Positions 9,208 to 18,334 are shown, counted from the stretch's first letter. The stretch: DNA of 46,005 nucleotides from an uncultured Lachnospiraceae bacterium (GCA_902793335.1 CADBCZ010000023.1:1-46005), one strand, 5' to 3'. The notes: generated by a model not told the origin, from the letters alone. Numbers and translations: made by a program.

Positions 9208-9771
9208 TCATTTGCAAACAACGATTCCTCCCATAAGGATTTCAACTACCTCATCGAGAGCATCCTGATATGATATTTTGCTTGTAACCAGTACATCCCT
9301 TTGGAAAAACTGTTCCAATGTCGATTCCAACATCATCTTAACTATCGGGATATGTACTCTTTTTATAACTCCCTGCTCCATTCCCTGTTCCAACAATGAA
9401 ATGGTATTTTCCCATCCGGTTTCAAGTCGTTTTTCCACTTTCTTGTATATCTTGGGATATTTCTCTTTTAACTGATATAACTGTCGAAAATCAATCTCAC
9501 GATAAGTCTCAGGCATTACTATAAATATTTTTCTCAACTTCTCAACCACATTTAACTCATCATTATCCATCACCTGCTGTTCACTTTCTTTTATTCCGTC
9601 AAAAATATAGTCAACCATAGTCAAAAAGAGTTCTTCTTTATTTTTAAACACCGTATAAATAGTCTTCTTACTAATACCCAACTCATGAGCAATATCATCC
9701 ATTGTAAACTTCAAACCTTTTTGATTAAACACCTTAAGTGTCACTTCTAAAATCTGCTCCTGAAGTTCCAA
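9208..9771 (-). CDS. TetR/AcrR family regulator
   Basis: A 187-residue repressor-type protein. The N-terminal HTH is clear: FTMDDIAHELGISKKTIYTV at residues ~23-42, followed by FKNKEELF. The remaining helical part is the ligand-binding/dimerisation domain. The start is a TTG (relatives begin close to this point) preceded by GAGGGGGTGGGC, a strong ribosome site. It heads an apparent three-gene operon with the GH2 enzyme and symporter, so it probably controls sugar use, autoregulating from the upstream region. An alternative is that it regulates an unrelated gene, as TetR proteins more often govern efflux than catabolism. Confidence 0.88.
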   Translation of the reverse strand: MELQEQILEVTLKVFNQKGLKFTMDDIAHELGISKKTIYTVFKNKEELFLTMVDYIFDGIKESEQQVMDNDELNVVEKLRKIFIVMPETYREIDFRQLYQLKEKYPKIYKKVEKRLETGWENTISLLEQGMEQGVIKRVHIPIVKMMLESTLEQFFQRDVLVTSKISYQDALDEVVEILMGGIVVCK

Positions 9772-9812
9772 AAGCCCACCCCCTCTTTATTAAATTATTA
9801 ATCAAAAAAAAA

Positions 9813-9824
9813 CGTACAAATACG
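9813..9824. promoter_or_regulatory. Possible TetR operator (CGTA-N4-TACG)
   Basis: CGTA (9813-9816) and TACG (9821-9824) form a short dyad 42 bp upstream of the tetR start, within the likely promoter region. It is the only clear dyad there besides the terminator. TetR operators are usually longer palindromes, so this is a weak candidate. Confidence 0.25.
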
Positions 9825-9864
9825 GAAAAACAAAAGGAAACCTTTTTTATTTTTCTAGTTTCCT
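9825..9864 (-). terminator. Terminator after the CBS-domain gene
   Basis: AGGAAAC (9835-9841) and GTTTCCT (9858-9864) pair around a 16-nt loop. On the minus strand the stem is followed by TTTTGTTTTT. It separates the CBS gene from the tetR operon. Confidence 0.65.
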
Positions 9865-9953
9865 CAATTGTAACACAAGCATCATAATGTTACAAGAAAC
9901 TAAATAAACAAAAAAGATTTCCATTTGTTATACATATTGACTAAATCAAATTT

Positions 9954-10772
9954 TTATGATATCTTTTTAATTTTTATCTTGGTTATCATATGCGACTCCG
10001 TCTTGAGTGCCATAAAGATAAAACCATTATATTTAATCTGCACTTTCTCGCCATTCTCAGGAAGTTTTCCAAGCTCGTAGAGCATGAAACCATTAACTGT
10101 ATCTATGTCTTCATCAGGGAATTCTATATCGAAAAGATCTTCTAACTCCTCTAACTTAGTACTTCCGTTGACAATATAACCATCACCGGTAGCAAGTTTC
10201 ATTATATCTACTTCTTTCTCGTCATGCTCATCCCAAATATCACCCACAAGCACCTCAAGAATATCCTCTAAAGCTATAAGACCTTCCGTCTGACCGTATT
10301 CATCTACTACTATTGCAAGATGATTCTTACTGCTCTGCATCTCATTGAATAGTTTTCTAATCTTTTGTGTCGGATGAACAAAATACGGTTCCGAGCCAAG
10401 ATCCCTTACTGTCTGATTAGCATTTTCAAGATAGGCGGCAACAGCTTCCTTTATATGTAATACTCCGATAATATTATCGATATTTTCCTCATAAATCGGA
10501 TATCTTGAATAACTGTTTTCGAGCATTATCTGGAGTGCTTCATTAATGTCATTATCCGCTTCGATTCCAAGTATTTTCTGTCTCGGGGAACACACATCAC
10601 GAACCTGTTTATCGCCAAATTCAAACACGTTTGATATCATTTCAACTTCATCAGTCTGAATTGCGCCCTGTTCATGTCCTTCCTCAATAATCGATCGTAT
10701 CTCTTCTTCTACAGCCTCAGCCTGTTCACCGCTGTTCTTCTTACCAAAAAGATTCTTAAAGGCTCCCGCCAT
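9954..10772 (-). CDS. CorC/HlyC-type CBS domain protein
   Basis: A 272-residue soluble protein. A short N-terminal region (FKNLFGKK, then an acidic helix) is followed by two CBS domains (~65-120 and ~130-185: VCSPRQKILGIEAD, then NHLAIVVDEYGQTEGLIALE). A CorC_HlyC transporter-associated domain (~195-272) ends the protein. The membrane DUF21/CNNM domain found in full hemolysin-C family proteins is absent, so it resembles CorC, which modulates Mg/Co efflux. CBS pairs commonly bind adenine nucleotides. GGGAGG precedes the ATG. It is the last gene after nnr, alr and mazF, separated from mazF by a large palindrome. Confidence 0.88.
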   Translation of the reverse strand: MAGAFKNLFGKKNSGEQAEAVEEEIRSIIEEGHEQGAIQTDEVEMISNVFEFGDKQVRDVCSPRQKILGIEADNDINEALQIMLENSYSRYPIYEENIDNIIGVLHIKEAVAAYLENANQTVRDLGSEPYFVHPTQKIRKLFNEMQSSKNHLAIVVDEYGQTEGLIALEDILEVLVGDIWDEHDEKEVDIMKLATGDGYIVNGSTKLEELEDLFDIEFPDEDIDTVNGFMLYELGKLPENGEKVQIKYNGFIFMALKTESHMITKIKIKKIS

Positions 10773-10812
10773 TTATTTTATCCTCCCTAACTTAAAACCA
10801 CTATATCATGAT

Positions 10813-10860
10813 CATGAACTTCGTAATTGTGCCATCCGTGGCACAATTACGAAGTTCATG
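10813..10860. repeat. Perfect palindrome with 22-bp arms
   Basis: The left arm (10813-10834, CATGAACTTCGTAATTGTGCCA in two halves: CATGAACTTCG then TAATTGTGCCA) is the exact reverse complement of 10839-10860, with a TCCG loop. There is no T-run on either side, so it is not a standard terminator. It lies between mazF and the CBS gene and would form a very stable RNA hairpin in a read-through transcript. Confidence 0.95.
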
Positions 10861-10886
10861 CTATATATACATCCATGTATAATATA

Positions 10887-11228
10887 TCACAATGCGAGAC
10901 TAACCATCAAAGCTCTGTTGACACTGCCCATCACGTCATCATCTAAATGACTCACTTTCTCAAGCAGTCTCTTCTTATCTATCGTTCTTACCTGCTCTAA
11001 CAATACAACCGAATCCTTTGAAATATTACATTTTCTGGCTGCAAGTTCGACATGTGTAGGTATCTTCGCCTTGTTCTGTCTGCTGGTAATCGCCGCACAT
11101 ATAACAGTGGAACTATGTTTGTTCCCTGCTTCATTTTGTATAATAAGTACCGGACGAACACCGCCCTGTTCTGACCCTACAACAGGTCTTAAATCCGCAT
11201 AATATATATCTCCTCTGGTGACTGACAC
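10887..11228 (-). CDS. mazF: MazF/EndoA-type mRNA interferase
   Basis: A protein of 113 residues from the preferred GTG start. [19 protein letters not shown] and RPVLIIQN at the N-terminus are the signature of the MazF/PemK fold, and the catalytic Arg and Thr positions lie in GGVRPVL and [29 protein letters not shown] and MVSLAL closely follow the B. subtilis EndoA pattern. The family cuts mRNA at short specific sequences. I chose GTG at 11228 because GGAG sits 8 nt upstream and homologues start 3-4 residues before RGD; an in-frame ATG at 11246 is an alternative. It lies 105 bp after alr, the usual place. No antitoxin gene is visible between alr and mazF. Confidence 0.92.
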   Translation of the reverse strand: MSVTRGDIYYADLRPVVGSEQGGVRPVLIIQNEAGNKHSSTVICAAITSRQNKAKIPTHVELAARKCNISKDSVVLLEQVRTIDKKRLLEKVSHLDDDVMGSVNRALMVSLAL

Positions 11229-11333
11229 TGGTATCACTCCAATCATTTATAATCTTTAATTGAAGTATGCCCATAATATATATTTCTATACATTATTGAC
11301 TTAGTCACCTGATTAGTTTTCGTCCTGCAAGAT

Positions 11334-12518
11334 TTAATCTCTTTTATCTAAAAGATATTCAACCGTAGATATCTTCTCTCCGTCTTTAAAGAAAACTCTC
11401 GGAACACGCCTGTTAATATCACAAACAAATTCATAATTAAAACTTGATGACATATCCGCAATTTCTTCGACAGGAATACATTTATCCTTTTGACACCCGA
11501 AAAGAACTACCTCATCACCAACTTCTACATCATTGATATCTGAGACATCAATCATAATCTGATCCATACAGACACGTCCGACAATAGGTGCATATTCTCC
11601 TCTAACAAGCACTCTTCCCTTATTGGATAACGCTCTTGGATATCCGTCTGCATATCCCACTCCAACAGTTGCAATCAGCTTATCACACGGAAGCTCATAG
11701 GTTCCGCCATAACCTACAGTCGCACCCTTCTTAACAGTTTTTAGATGGGTTATATGGCTCTTAAATGACATTGCAGGATAAAGTACACACGCCTCCTTGT
11801 CCATTTCCTCCGACGGATATAAACCGTAAGTAGATATTCCGGAACGAACCATATCATAGGTATCATTTGGCATCTCCATAATTCCCGCACTGTTGGATAT
11901 ATGCCTTATTTCAAAATGAACACCTGCCTTTTCAAGCTCGCCAACCATATTCGTATAAAGACTTAGCTGATTCATGGCACTTGCTTTGTCGACAGAATCA
12001 GCTTTGAAGTAGTGTGTAAATACACCTTCCATATCAAGATTATCCAGCTTACTTATCTTAACTATCTCACTAAGACTTTCCTTGATATGGTCTTCATCAC
12101 ACAAAAAACCTATTCTGTTCATTCCTGTATCAAGTTTGATATGTAATGTTCCTGTCATACCAAGACTTTTTGAAACTTCCGAAAGAGCTTTCGCCTGCTC
12201 GTATGAATAAATCGTCTGCGTTATATTATTGCGAACAAGCATTTCATACTGACTTGCATCGGTATATCCTAATATTAGAATCGGCTTTGTAATCCCTGCA
12301 TTTCGAAGTTCCAACGCTTCTTCAATACAGGCAACGCCATAGTAATCAGACAGGTCATCCAGTTCCTCTGCCACCTGCACCGAACCGTGACCATACGCAT
12401 TAGCTTTAATAACAGCAAGCAATTTCTTATCTTTAGGAATACATCCTTTCATTGTTTCTATATTTTTTCGAATGGCAGATAGATCAATGTCTGCCTCCAC
12501 CCGATGATATGCGTTCAT
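11334..12518 (-). CDS. alr: Alanine racemase
   Basis: A 394-residue PLP enzyme that interconverts L- and D-alanine for peptidoglycan synthesis. The PLP lysine is in AVIKANAYGHG near residue 38 and the catalytic tyrosine in VGVGYADGYPR near 287. LHIKLDTGMNRIGF, SNSAGIME and RVCMDQIMIDVSD are all typical. The chosen ATG at 12518 has GGAGG 10 nt upstream and gives the normal N-terminus (MNAYHRVEADIDL). A longer frame from 12542 would overlap the ribosome site. It follows nnr closely and precedes mazF, an arrangement common in Clostridia. Confidence 0.96.
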   Translation of the reverse strand: MNAYHRVEADIDLSAIRKNIETMKGCIPKDKKLLAVIKANAYGHGSVQVAEELDDLSDYYGVACIEEALELRNAGITKPILILGYTDASQYEMLVRNNITQTIYSYEQAKALSEVSKSLGMTGTLHIKLDTGMNRIGFLCDEDHIKESLSEIVKISKLDNLDMEGVFTHYFKADSVDKASAMNQLSLYTNMVGELEKAGVHFEIRHISNSAGIMEMPNDTYDMVRSGISTYGLYPSEEMDKEACVLYPAMSFKSHITHLKTVKKGATVGYGGTYELPCDKLIATVGVGYADGYPRALSNKGRVLVRGEYAPIVGRVCMDQIMIDVSDINDVEVGDEVVLFGCQKDKCIPVEEIADMSSSFNYEFVCDINRRVPRVFFKDGEKISTVEYLLDKRD

Positions 12519-12555
12519 TTTTAATATGCCTCCAAAATGCATTTTTATTAATTAC

Positions 12556-14046
12556 TCAAAAATCTCTCATCACTTCACTAAGTGATGCAATAATATCTGA
12601 TGCAAGCATTGCATATTTGCCTTTTTTCTCTGCTGCAACATCTCCAGCCAGACAATGGACATATGTTCCAATCTGGGCAGCTTCAAACAAGTCAAGCCCT
12701 CCTGCAAGCATACCTGCAATAATTCCGGCAAGCACATCTCCGGAACCACCGGTCGACATACCATTGTTACCGGCAAGATTAATATATGTCTTGTCACCAC
12801 CGTTAGTCACAATAGATTTTGCATCCTTAAGAACAAGATTAACTTCATATTCCTTTGCAAATCGTCTTGCAATATTAAATCTGTCATGTGCTATATCATC
12901 AACACTCTTGCCAATAAGTCTGCTCATCTCCTTCATATGCGGAGTCATGACTATAGGTACAGGGCACGTTTTAATCATGCCCAAATTATTTGAAAGGATA
13001 TTAAGAGCATCTGCATCGATAACCATCGGAACTTCCGAGTTAAGCAAAAGCTCGTAAAGCATTCTCTCAGAAGTAGTATCCATACCAAGTCCCGGACCAA
13101 CCACAATTACAGACGCCCATTTAACAGCATCCTCTACACAAAACAGCGCTCCCATGTAGTTATCATATGTCATCATAATCGCTTCAGGCAATTGTGACTG
13201 TAACACAACTCTGTTACTTTCATGGGTATAAATCTTAACCAGCCCGACACCTGTAGAATATGCAGCTTTTGCACAAAGAAAAGCTGCGCCCGACATATTC
13301 TTACTTCCTGCAACAACTGCAACCTTACCATAGCTACCCTTATTCGAGTTGTTATATCTCTTGGGTAATTTATCAAGGTCCTGCGGTTCATAAGAGTATA
13401 TCTTAGGCTTTACTGATTGAATCGCATTTGCCGGAAAACCAATATTCTTGCAAATGATTTCTCCACAGCAGTCAATTCCTTGTGAAAAGAACATTCCAAG
13501 CTTTTTAAGACCAAATGTAACAGTATAATCGGCTCTGAACGCAATTCCCAATATTTCACCTGTTGTCGCATCCAAACCCGACGGTATATCAATCGCAACC
13601 TTAATACCTTGCATCTGATTAAGGTTTTCAATCGCTTTCTTTTGACTCCCCTCAACATTTCTCGATAGGCCAACGCCAAATATTCCATCAACCACAACAA
13701 CATATTCACGATTAGGTATAGCTTTTCTCAGTCTTTGTCCAATCTGCATCAGAATATTTTTCTGAATCTCAAACTGTTCAGAAACCTCAGTAATTCCACC
13801 AACATAATATATATCTACAGGATATCCTCGCTCCGACAAAATTCTTGCCGCAGCCAGACCATCCCCACCGTTATTACCGCCATCAACAGCAATCAAAATG
13901 CGCCCTTTGTCAGGGTTAATGCGCTCAATCTCTTCAGAGAGGGCAAGAGCCGCCCTCTCCATAAGAACCGACTGTGGAATACCTATTTTATCAATCGTGC
14001 AGGCATCTATCGCCTTCATCTCATTCTTCGTAACTATATATTCCAT
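12556..14046 (-). CDS. nnr: Bifunctional NAD(P)H-hydrate epimerase/dehydratase
   Basis: A 496-residue protein that repairs hydrated NADH and NADPH. Residues ~1-215 are the YjeF_N epimerase (MERAALALSEEI, then VDGGNNGGDGLAAARIL and VDGIFGVGLSR). Residues ~230-496 are the ADP/ATP-dependent dehydratase of the ribokinase-like fold (YGKVAVVAGSKNMSGAAFL, then VIDADALN and GMSTGGSGDVLAGIIAG). Length and order are standard. It begins a same-strand cluster with alr and mazF; about 37 bp separate its stop from the alr start. AAGGA lies 12 nt upstream of the ATG, a little far. Confidence 0.96.
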   Translation of the reverse strand: MEYIVTKNEMKAIDACTIDKIGIPQSVLMERAALALSEEIERINPDKGRILIAVDGGNNGGDGLAAARILSERGYPVDIYYVGGITEVSEQFEIQKNILMQIGQRLRKAIPNREYVVVVDGIFGVGLSRNVEGSQKKAIENLNQMQGIKVAIDIPSGLDATTGEILGIAFRADYTVTFGLKKLGMFFSQGIDCCGEIICKNIGFPANAIQSVKPKIYSYEPQDLDKLPKRYNNSNKGSYGKVAVVAGSKNMSGAAFLCAKAAYSTGVGLVKIYTHESNRVVLQSQLPEAIMMTYDNYMGALFCVEDAVKWASVIVVGPGLGMDTTSERMLYELLLNSEVPMVIDADALNILSNNLGMIKTCPVPIVMTPHMKEMSRLIGKSVDDIAHDRFNIARRFAKEYEVNLVLKDAKSIVTNGGDKTYINLAGNNGMSTGGSGDVLAGIIAGMLAGGLDLFEAAQIGTYVHCLAGDVAAEKKGKYAMLASDIIASLSEVMRDF

Positions 14047-14100
14047 AACCTATGCCCATCCTTCTTTTTCTCCACTACCACGAATCCGTTTTACTATTTT

Positions 14101-14230
14101 TCCGCCTACAATTTATCTCTTCACCTCCAGACAGCGAAACTCCAACACAGTTTATCCCGTTCACTTCCGCTTACAATCTATATCTTCTCTTTCAGACAAC
14201 GAAACTCTTAATAAAGTTTATCCCGCTCAC
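14101..14230. repeat. Two imperfect 65-bp tandem copies
   Basis: 14101-14165 and 14166-14230 are direct repeats of about 80% identity, sharing TCCGCxTACAATxTAT, the core CAGACAxCGAAACTC and AGTTTATCCCG. They are upstream of nnr in a gene-free stretch. Short overlapping frames here contain the same repeat and look non-coding. Confidence 0.8.
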
Positions 14231-14237
14231 TTTAGAG

Positions 14238-14373
14238 AATGCATAATATATATTTTGCGAAGGGCTTTGCGAATTGTCAGTACTTAATGAGTGTGAAACA
14301 CGAATTTAGTACTGCTACAATGAGCAACGCAAGCGAGAGCGGGTCCCGAAGCAACAATATATATTCATGCATT
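14238..14373. repeat. Nested inverted-repeat element in the nnr-purL gap
   Basis: The outer arms AATGCATAATATATATT (14238-14254) and AATATATATTCATGCATT (14356-14373) are reverse complements except for one extra C. Inside are AGTACTTAAT (14279-14288) and AATTTAGTACT (14303-14313), which also pair. The ~136-bp unit could be a miniature inverted-repeat element or a structured RNA; it has no coding potential that I can see. Confidence 0.6.
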
Positions 14374-14421
14374 ATCCTGTGAGCGAACACAACTTATTCA
14401 AGTTTCGCGTCCGTCTTCACT

Positions 14422-17400
14422 CTACTTGAAATACTCAACACCGGATTCGAAGATCAACTGATTCTGATCACCGTAAATATTGATTGCAACATCCGTATCT
14501 CTTCTCTCTGAATGTGCCATCTTTCCAAGCACTCTACCGTCTGGGCTTGTAATACCCTCAATCGCCTCATACGAACCGTTAACATTGTAATCCTCATCCA
14601 TTGTCGGATTGCCGTTAACATCTACATACTGAGTTGCAACCTGACCGTTTTCAAATAATTTATCAAGCCATTCCTTACTTGCAACAAATCTTCCCTCACC
14701 ATGTGAAATAGGAACTGTGTATACTTCACCGAGTGTTGCTTTTCTAAGCCATGGGCTCTTGTTGCTGACAATCTTGGTATATACCATCTTAGACTGGTGA
14801 CGTCCGATACTGTTCATTGTAAGTGTCGGAGAATCCTCCTTCTGAGACTTAATCTCACCATAAGGTACAAGACCAAGTTTGATAAGAGCCTGGAAACCGT
14901 TACAGATTCCAAGTGCAAGTCCGTCTCTCTCATTGAGAAGTTTCATAAGTTCATCTTTAAGCTTCGCATTTCTAAATGCTGTAGCAAAGAATTTTGCTGA
15001 ACCTTCCGGCTCATCACCTGCTGAGAATCCACCCGGCATCATTACTATCTGCGACTGGCTTATTGCTCTCTCAAAAGCATCTACAGAATCAAGGATATTC
15101 TGCTCAGTCATATTCTTAAATACAATAGTCTCTACATCTGCACCGGCTCTTTCAAACGCCTTAGTTGAATCATACTCACAGTTTGTTCCAGGGAATACAG
15201 GAATAAATACTTTTGGTCTGGCAACCTTATTCTTGCAGACATATACTTTATCCGTCTTAAAGATATCATTTCTTACTTTCTTCTGCTCTACTCCTGATGA
15301 TGTAGGGAATACCTTCTCTAATTTACATGTCCATGCTGCAAGCGCATCCTTCATCGAAACCTTAACATTATCAAAGATGAATTTCTCTTCGGCAATAGTT
15401 TCACCGATTCTTGTAGCACCAACACTTAAATTCTTGATATCATCCTGTTTGATCTCACAGATAATAGCACCGTAATCCTTCTTAATAAGTTCCTCTCTTG
15501 AAACCGTCTTGTCAAGACTTGCGCCTATTCCGTTACCAAATCCCATCTTAGAAACAGCCTCAATAATACCACCATAAGAAACAGCAAATGCCGAAAGAAT
15601 CTTACCATCCTGCATATCTTTATACAATGCAGAATACTTCTTCTTCATATCTTCATAATCAGGAAGTCCGTACTCATCACGCTTGATATCTATCTTGATA
15701 ATAGCATTTCCTGTCTTCTTAAACTCTGAAGTAATAACATCTCCTGTTCTTGCAACATCAATAGCAAATGAACACAGTGTAGGAGGTACATCGATATCGT
15801 TAAATGAACCTGACATTGAGTCCTTACCTCCAATTGAAGCAAGACCAAATCCAAGCTGCGCATTGTATGCACCAAGAAGAGCTGCCATCGGCTCACCCCA
15901 ACGCTTAGGATCATTGCCAAGTCTCTTGAAATACTCCTGGAAAGTGAAATATATCTTACTCCAGTCACCACCTGCAGCAACAATCTTTGCAACAGAATGT
16001 ACCACCGAATATATTGCACCATGATACGGTGACCATGAAAGCATATATGGATCAAGTCCGTATGACATCATTGTTACTGTATCGCATTTACCCTTGCTCA
16101 TCGGCAACTTGGCAATCATTGTCTGAGTAGGTGACAACTGATATTTACCACCATACGGCATTACAACTGTTGCTGCACCGATAGAGCTGTCAAACATCTC
16201 TACAAGCCCCTTCTGTGAACATACATTAAGATCTGACAAAGTCTCTAACCATGTTTTCTTAACGTCTGTAACCTTCTTGTTATTCTCAAAATAATTCTTC
16301 TCCTCAGGCATAGAAACTGTCACATCACTCTCCTGATGAGCTCCGTTAGTATCGATAAATGCTCTGGAAATATTAACTATTTCCTTGCCACGCCATGTCA
16401 TTACAAGTCTTGGATCTTCTGTAACCTCAGCAACAACAACTGCCTCTAGGTTTTCCTCCTCACAATATCCTAACATCTTATCTACATCTGATTTATCTAC
16501 AACAACTGCCATTCTCTCCTGTGACTCAGATATAGCTATCTCTGTTCCGTCAAGTCCGGCATATTTCTTAGGCACTTTATCAAGGTCAATCATAAGACCG
16601 TCAGCAAGCTCTCCGATAGCAACCGAAACACCACCTGCTCCAAAATCGTTACATTTTCTTATAATACTTGCAACTTCATTTCTTCTGAAAAGTCTCTGGA
16701 TTTTCCTCTCTGTAGGTGGATTACCCTTCTGAACTTCTGAACCACAAGTATCAATAGACTGTGTAGTATGTTTCTTAGAACTTCCTGTAGCACCACCGAT
16801 TCCATCACGTCCTGTTCTACCACCGATTAAAATAATTACATTACCAGGATCAGATGTAAGACGTTTAACATTCTCCTTAGGAGCAGCTGCTACTACAGCA
16901 CCAATCTCCATTCTCTTAGCAACATAATTAGGATGATATACCTCATTAACAAGTCCTGTTGCGAGACCGATTTGGTTACCGTACGAACTGTAACCATGAG
17001 CAGCTACAGTAACAAGCTTTCTCTGTGGAAGCTTTCCCTCCAAAGTCTCTGATAATGACTTTGTAGGATCAGCAGCACCTGTTACACGCATCGCCTGATA
17101 TACATATGAACGTCCTGAAAGTGGATCTCTGATACAACCTCCAAGACAGGTCGCAGCACCACCAAAAGGTTCAATCTCAGTAGGATGATTGTGGGTCTCA
17201 TTCTTAAACTGAATAAGGTATGGAACCTCTTTGCCATCAATCACAACCGGAACCTCAATAGAGCATGCATTTATCTCATCAGAAACTTCCATCTCCTGCA
17301 ATTTTCCCTCAGAGCGAAGTTTCTTCATTGCCATGAGTGCGATATCCATAAGGCAGGTAAACTTATCATCTCTGCCCTTGTATAAATCTTCTTTATCAGC

Positions 17401-18174
17401 CAGATATGAGTTATATGAATCTTCGATAGGTTTCTTGTAGAATCCGTCTTCGAAATTGACATTGGTAAGCTCTGTCGCAAAAGTAGTATGACGACAGTGG
17501 TCAGACCAATATGTATCAAGCACTCTTATCTCTGTTACAGACGGATCACGTTTTTCGTCATTCTTAAAATAATTTTGAATATGAAGGAAATCCTTAAATG
17601 TCATGGCAAGTCCTAAAGAATCATACAGGCCTTTAAGTGCATCCTCTGCCATATCCTTAAATCCGTCAAAAACAGCAACATCTTCAGGCTCATCAAATAC
17701 CTGAACAAGCGTCTCCGGTATATTCTTGTCATCAGTCTCTCTTGAATCAACCGGATTAATACAATATGCTTTGATTGCCTCAAATCCAGAAGCATCAATA
17801 TCACCCTTAATAACATATGTGGTTGCACATCTTATTATCGGATCTTCTTTTTCATTTAATAACTTCACACACTGTTCAGCTGAATCAGCTCTCTGATCGA
17901 ACTGTCCAGGAAGTGCTTCAACAGAAAATACATTATCACCCTCATCAAAAGGAAATGTTGTTTCGTATACAAAGTCTACAGGAGGCTCGGAAAATACAGT
18001 CTTCAACGCCTTCTCATAAGTCTTATCGGAAATATTTTCTACATCATAGCGAACCAATACCCTCACATTTTCTATTGAAAGATCTAGGTATTTGCTAAGC
18101 TCCTCATACAACTCTTTTGCCTTTACTGCGTAATCAGGCTTCTTCTCCACATAAACTCTCTTTACTTTACTCAT
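14422..18174 (-). CDS. purL: Phosphoribosylformylglycinamidine synthase (single chain)
   Basis: A 1250-residue enzyme for the fourth step of purine synthesis: FGAR + glutamine + ATP to FGAM. It is the large fused type. An N-terminal PurS-like part (~1-170) is followed by two AIRS/PurM-like halves (TYWSDHCRHTTF near 225, QFKNETHNHPTEIEPFGGAA near 330, GGKDSMSGSF near 790). A C-terminal glutaminase has FPGTNCEYDS, MMPGGFSAGDEPEGS and the nucleophile Cys in LGICNGFQAL near 1090. The ATG has AGGAGG 6 nt upstream. It appears monocistronic, with a promoter and leader hairpin upstream; no other pur gene is adjacent. Confidence 0.97.
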   Translation of the reverse strand: MSKVKRVYVEKKPDYAVKAKELYEELSKYLDLSIENVRVLVRYDVENISDKTYEKALKTVFSEPPVDFVYETTFPFDEGDNVFSVEALPGQFDQRADSAEQCVKLLNEKEDPIIRCATTYVIKGDIDASGFEAIKAYCINPVDSRETDDKNIPETLVQVFDEPEDVAVFDGFKDMAEDALKGLYDSLGLAMTFKDFLHIQNYFKNDEKRDPSVTEIRVLDTYWSDHCRHTTFATELTNVNFEDGFYKKPIEDSYNSYLADKEDLYKGRDDKFTCLMDIALMAMKKLRSEGKLQEMEVSDEINACSIEVPVVIDGKEVPYLIQFKNETHNHPTEIEPFGGAATCLGGCIRDPLSGRSYVYQAMRVTGAADPTKSLSETLEGKLPQRKLVTVAAHGYSSYGNQIGLATGLVNEVYHPNYVAKRMEIGAVVAAAPKENVKRLTSDPGNVIILIGGRTGRDGIGGATGSSKKHTTQSIDTCGSEVQKGNPPTERKIQRLFRRNEVASIIRKCNDFGAGGVSVAIGELADGLMIDLDKVPKKYAGLDGTEIAISESQERMAVVVDKSDVDKMLGYCEEENLEAVVVAEVTEDPRLVMTWRGKEIVNISRAFIDTNGAHQESDVTVSMPEEKNYFENNKKVTDVKKTWLETLSDLNVCSQKGLVEMFDSSIGAATVVMPYGGKYQLSPTQTMIAKLPMSKGKCDTVTMMSYGLDPYMLSWSPYHGAIYSVVHSVAKIVAAGGDWSKIYFTFQEYFKRLGNDPKRWGEPMAALLGAYNAQLGFGLASIGGKDSMSGSFNDIDVPPTLCSFAIDVARTGDVITSEFKKTGNAIIKIDIKRDEYGLPDYEDMKKKYSALYKDMQDGKILSAFAVSYGGIIEAVSKMGFGNGIGASLDKTVSREELIKKDYGAIICEIKQDDIKNLSVGATRIGETIAEEKFIFDNVKVSMKDALAAWTCKLEKVFPTSSGVEQKKVRNDIFKTDKVYVCKNKVARPKVFIPVFPGTNCEYDSTKAFERAGADVETIVFKNMTEQNILDSVDAFERAISQSQIVMMPGGFSAGDEPEGSAKFFATAFRNAKLKDELMKLLNERDGLALGICNGFQALIKLGLVPYGEIKSQKEDSPTLTMNSIGRHQSKMVYTKIVSNKSPWLRKATLGEVYTVPISHGEGRFVASKEWLDKLFENGQVATQYVDVNGNPTMDEDYNVNGSYEAIEGITSPDGRVLGKMAHSERRDTDVAINIYGDQNQLIFESGVEYFK

Positions 18175-18203
18175 AGTATCCTCCTGTTTTATATATTATG
18201 ATG

Positions 18204-18233
18204 TTGGGGTCATATGATTTTTTGCCCCCAACT
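18204..18233 (-). promoter_or_regulatory. Leader stem-loop of purL
   Basis: GTTGGGG (18204-18210) and CCCCAAC (18227-18233) pair around a 16-nt loop. It falls between the proposed -10 box and the start codon, close to the expected 5' end of the purL mRNA. It could stabilise the transcript or bind a regulator. It does not match a purine or PRPP riboswitch that I can recognise. Confidence 0.5.
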
Positions 18234-18244
18234 GATGGTTGTTA

Positions 18245-18253
18245 ATTATATCA
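18245..18253 (-). promoter_or_regulatory. Extended -10 promoter of purL
   Basis: On the minus strand the sequence reads TGATATAAT, a perfect TGn-TATAAT extended -10. The -35 is poor (TAGTAC at 17 bp). It lies 71 bp upstream of the start codon, after the cheY-like terminator. Confidence 0.6.
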
Positions 18254-18285
18254 TTAAATCACTAATTGTACTAGTCCGAAATCGC

Positions 18286-18330
18286 AAAAAGAACACCTTT
18301 CCTAAAAAATAGGAAAAGTGTTCTAAAAAA
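18286..18330 (-). terminator. Terminator of the cheX/cheY-like operon
   Basis: AGAACACCTTTCCTA (18290-18304) pairs with TAGGAAAAGTGTTCT (18310-18324) apart from one mismatch. T-runs flank it on the minus strand. It follows the response-regulator stop. Confidence 0.85.
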
Positions 18331-18334
18331 CAGA

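Noticed and set aside
11247-11333. Antitoxin gene between alr and mazF
   Set aside because: The gap is only about 100 bp and has no plausible frame with a ribosome site.
12452-13057. Plus-strand 201-codon frame opposite nnr
   Set aside because: It is antisense to conserved nnr and alr codons; no family features or ribosome site.
18175-18253. Purine or PRPP riboswitch before purL
   Set aside because: The leader is too short and lacks the three-way junction or ykkC core; only a simple hairpin is visible.
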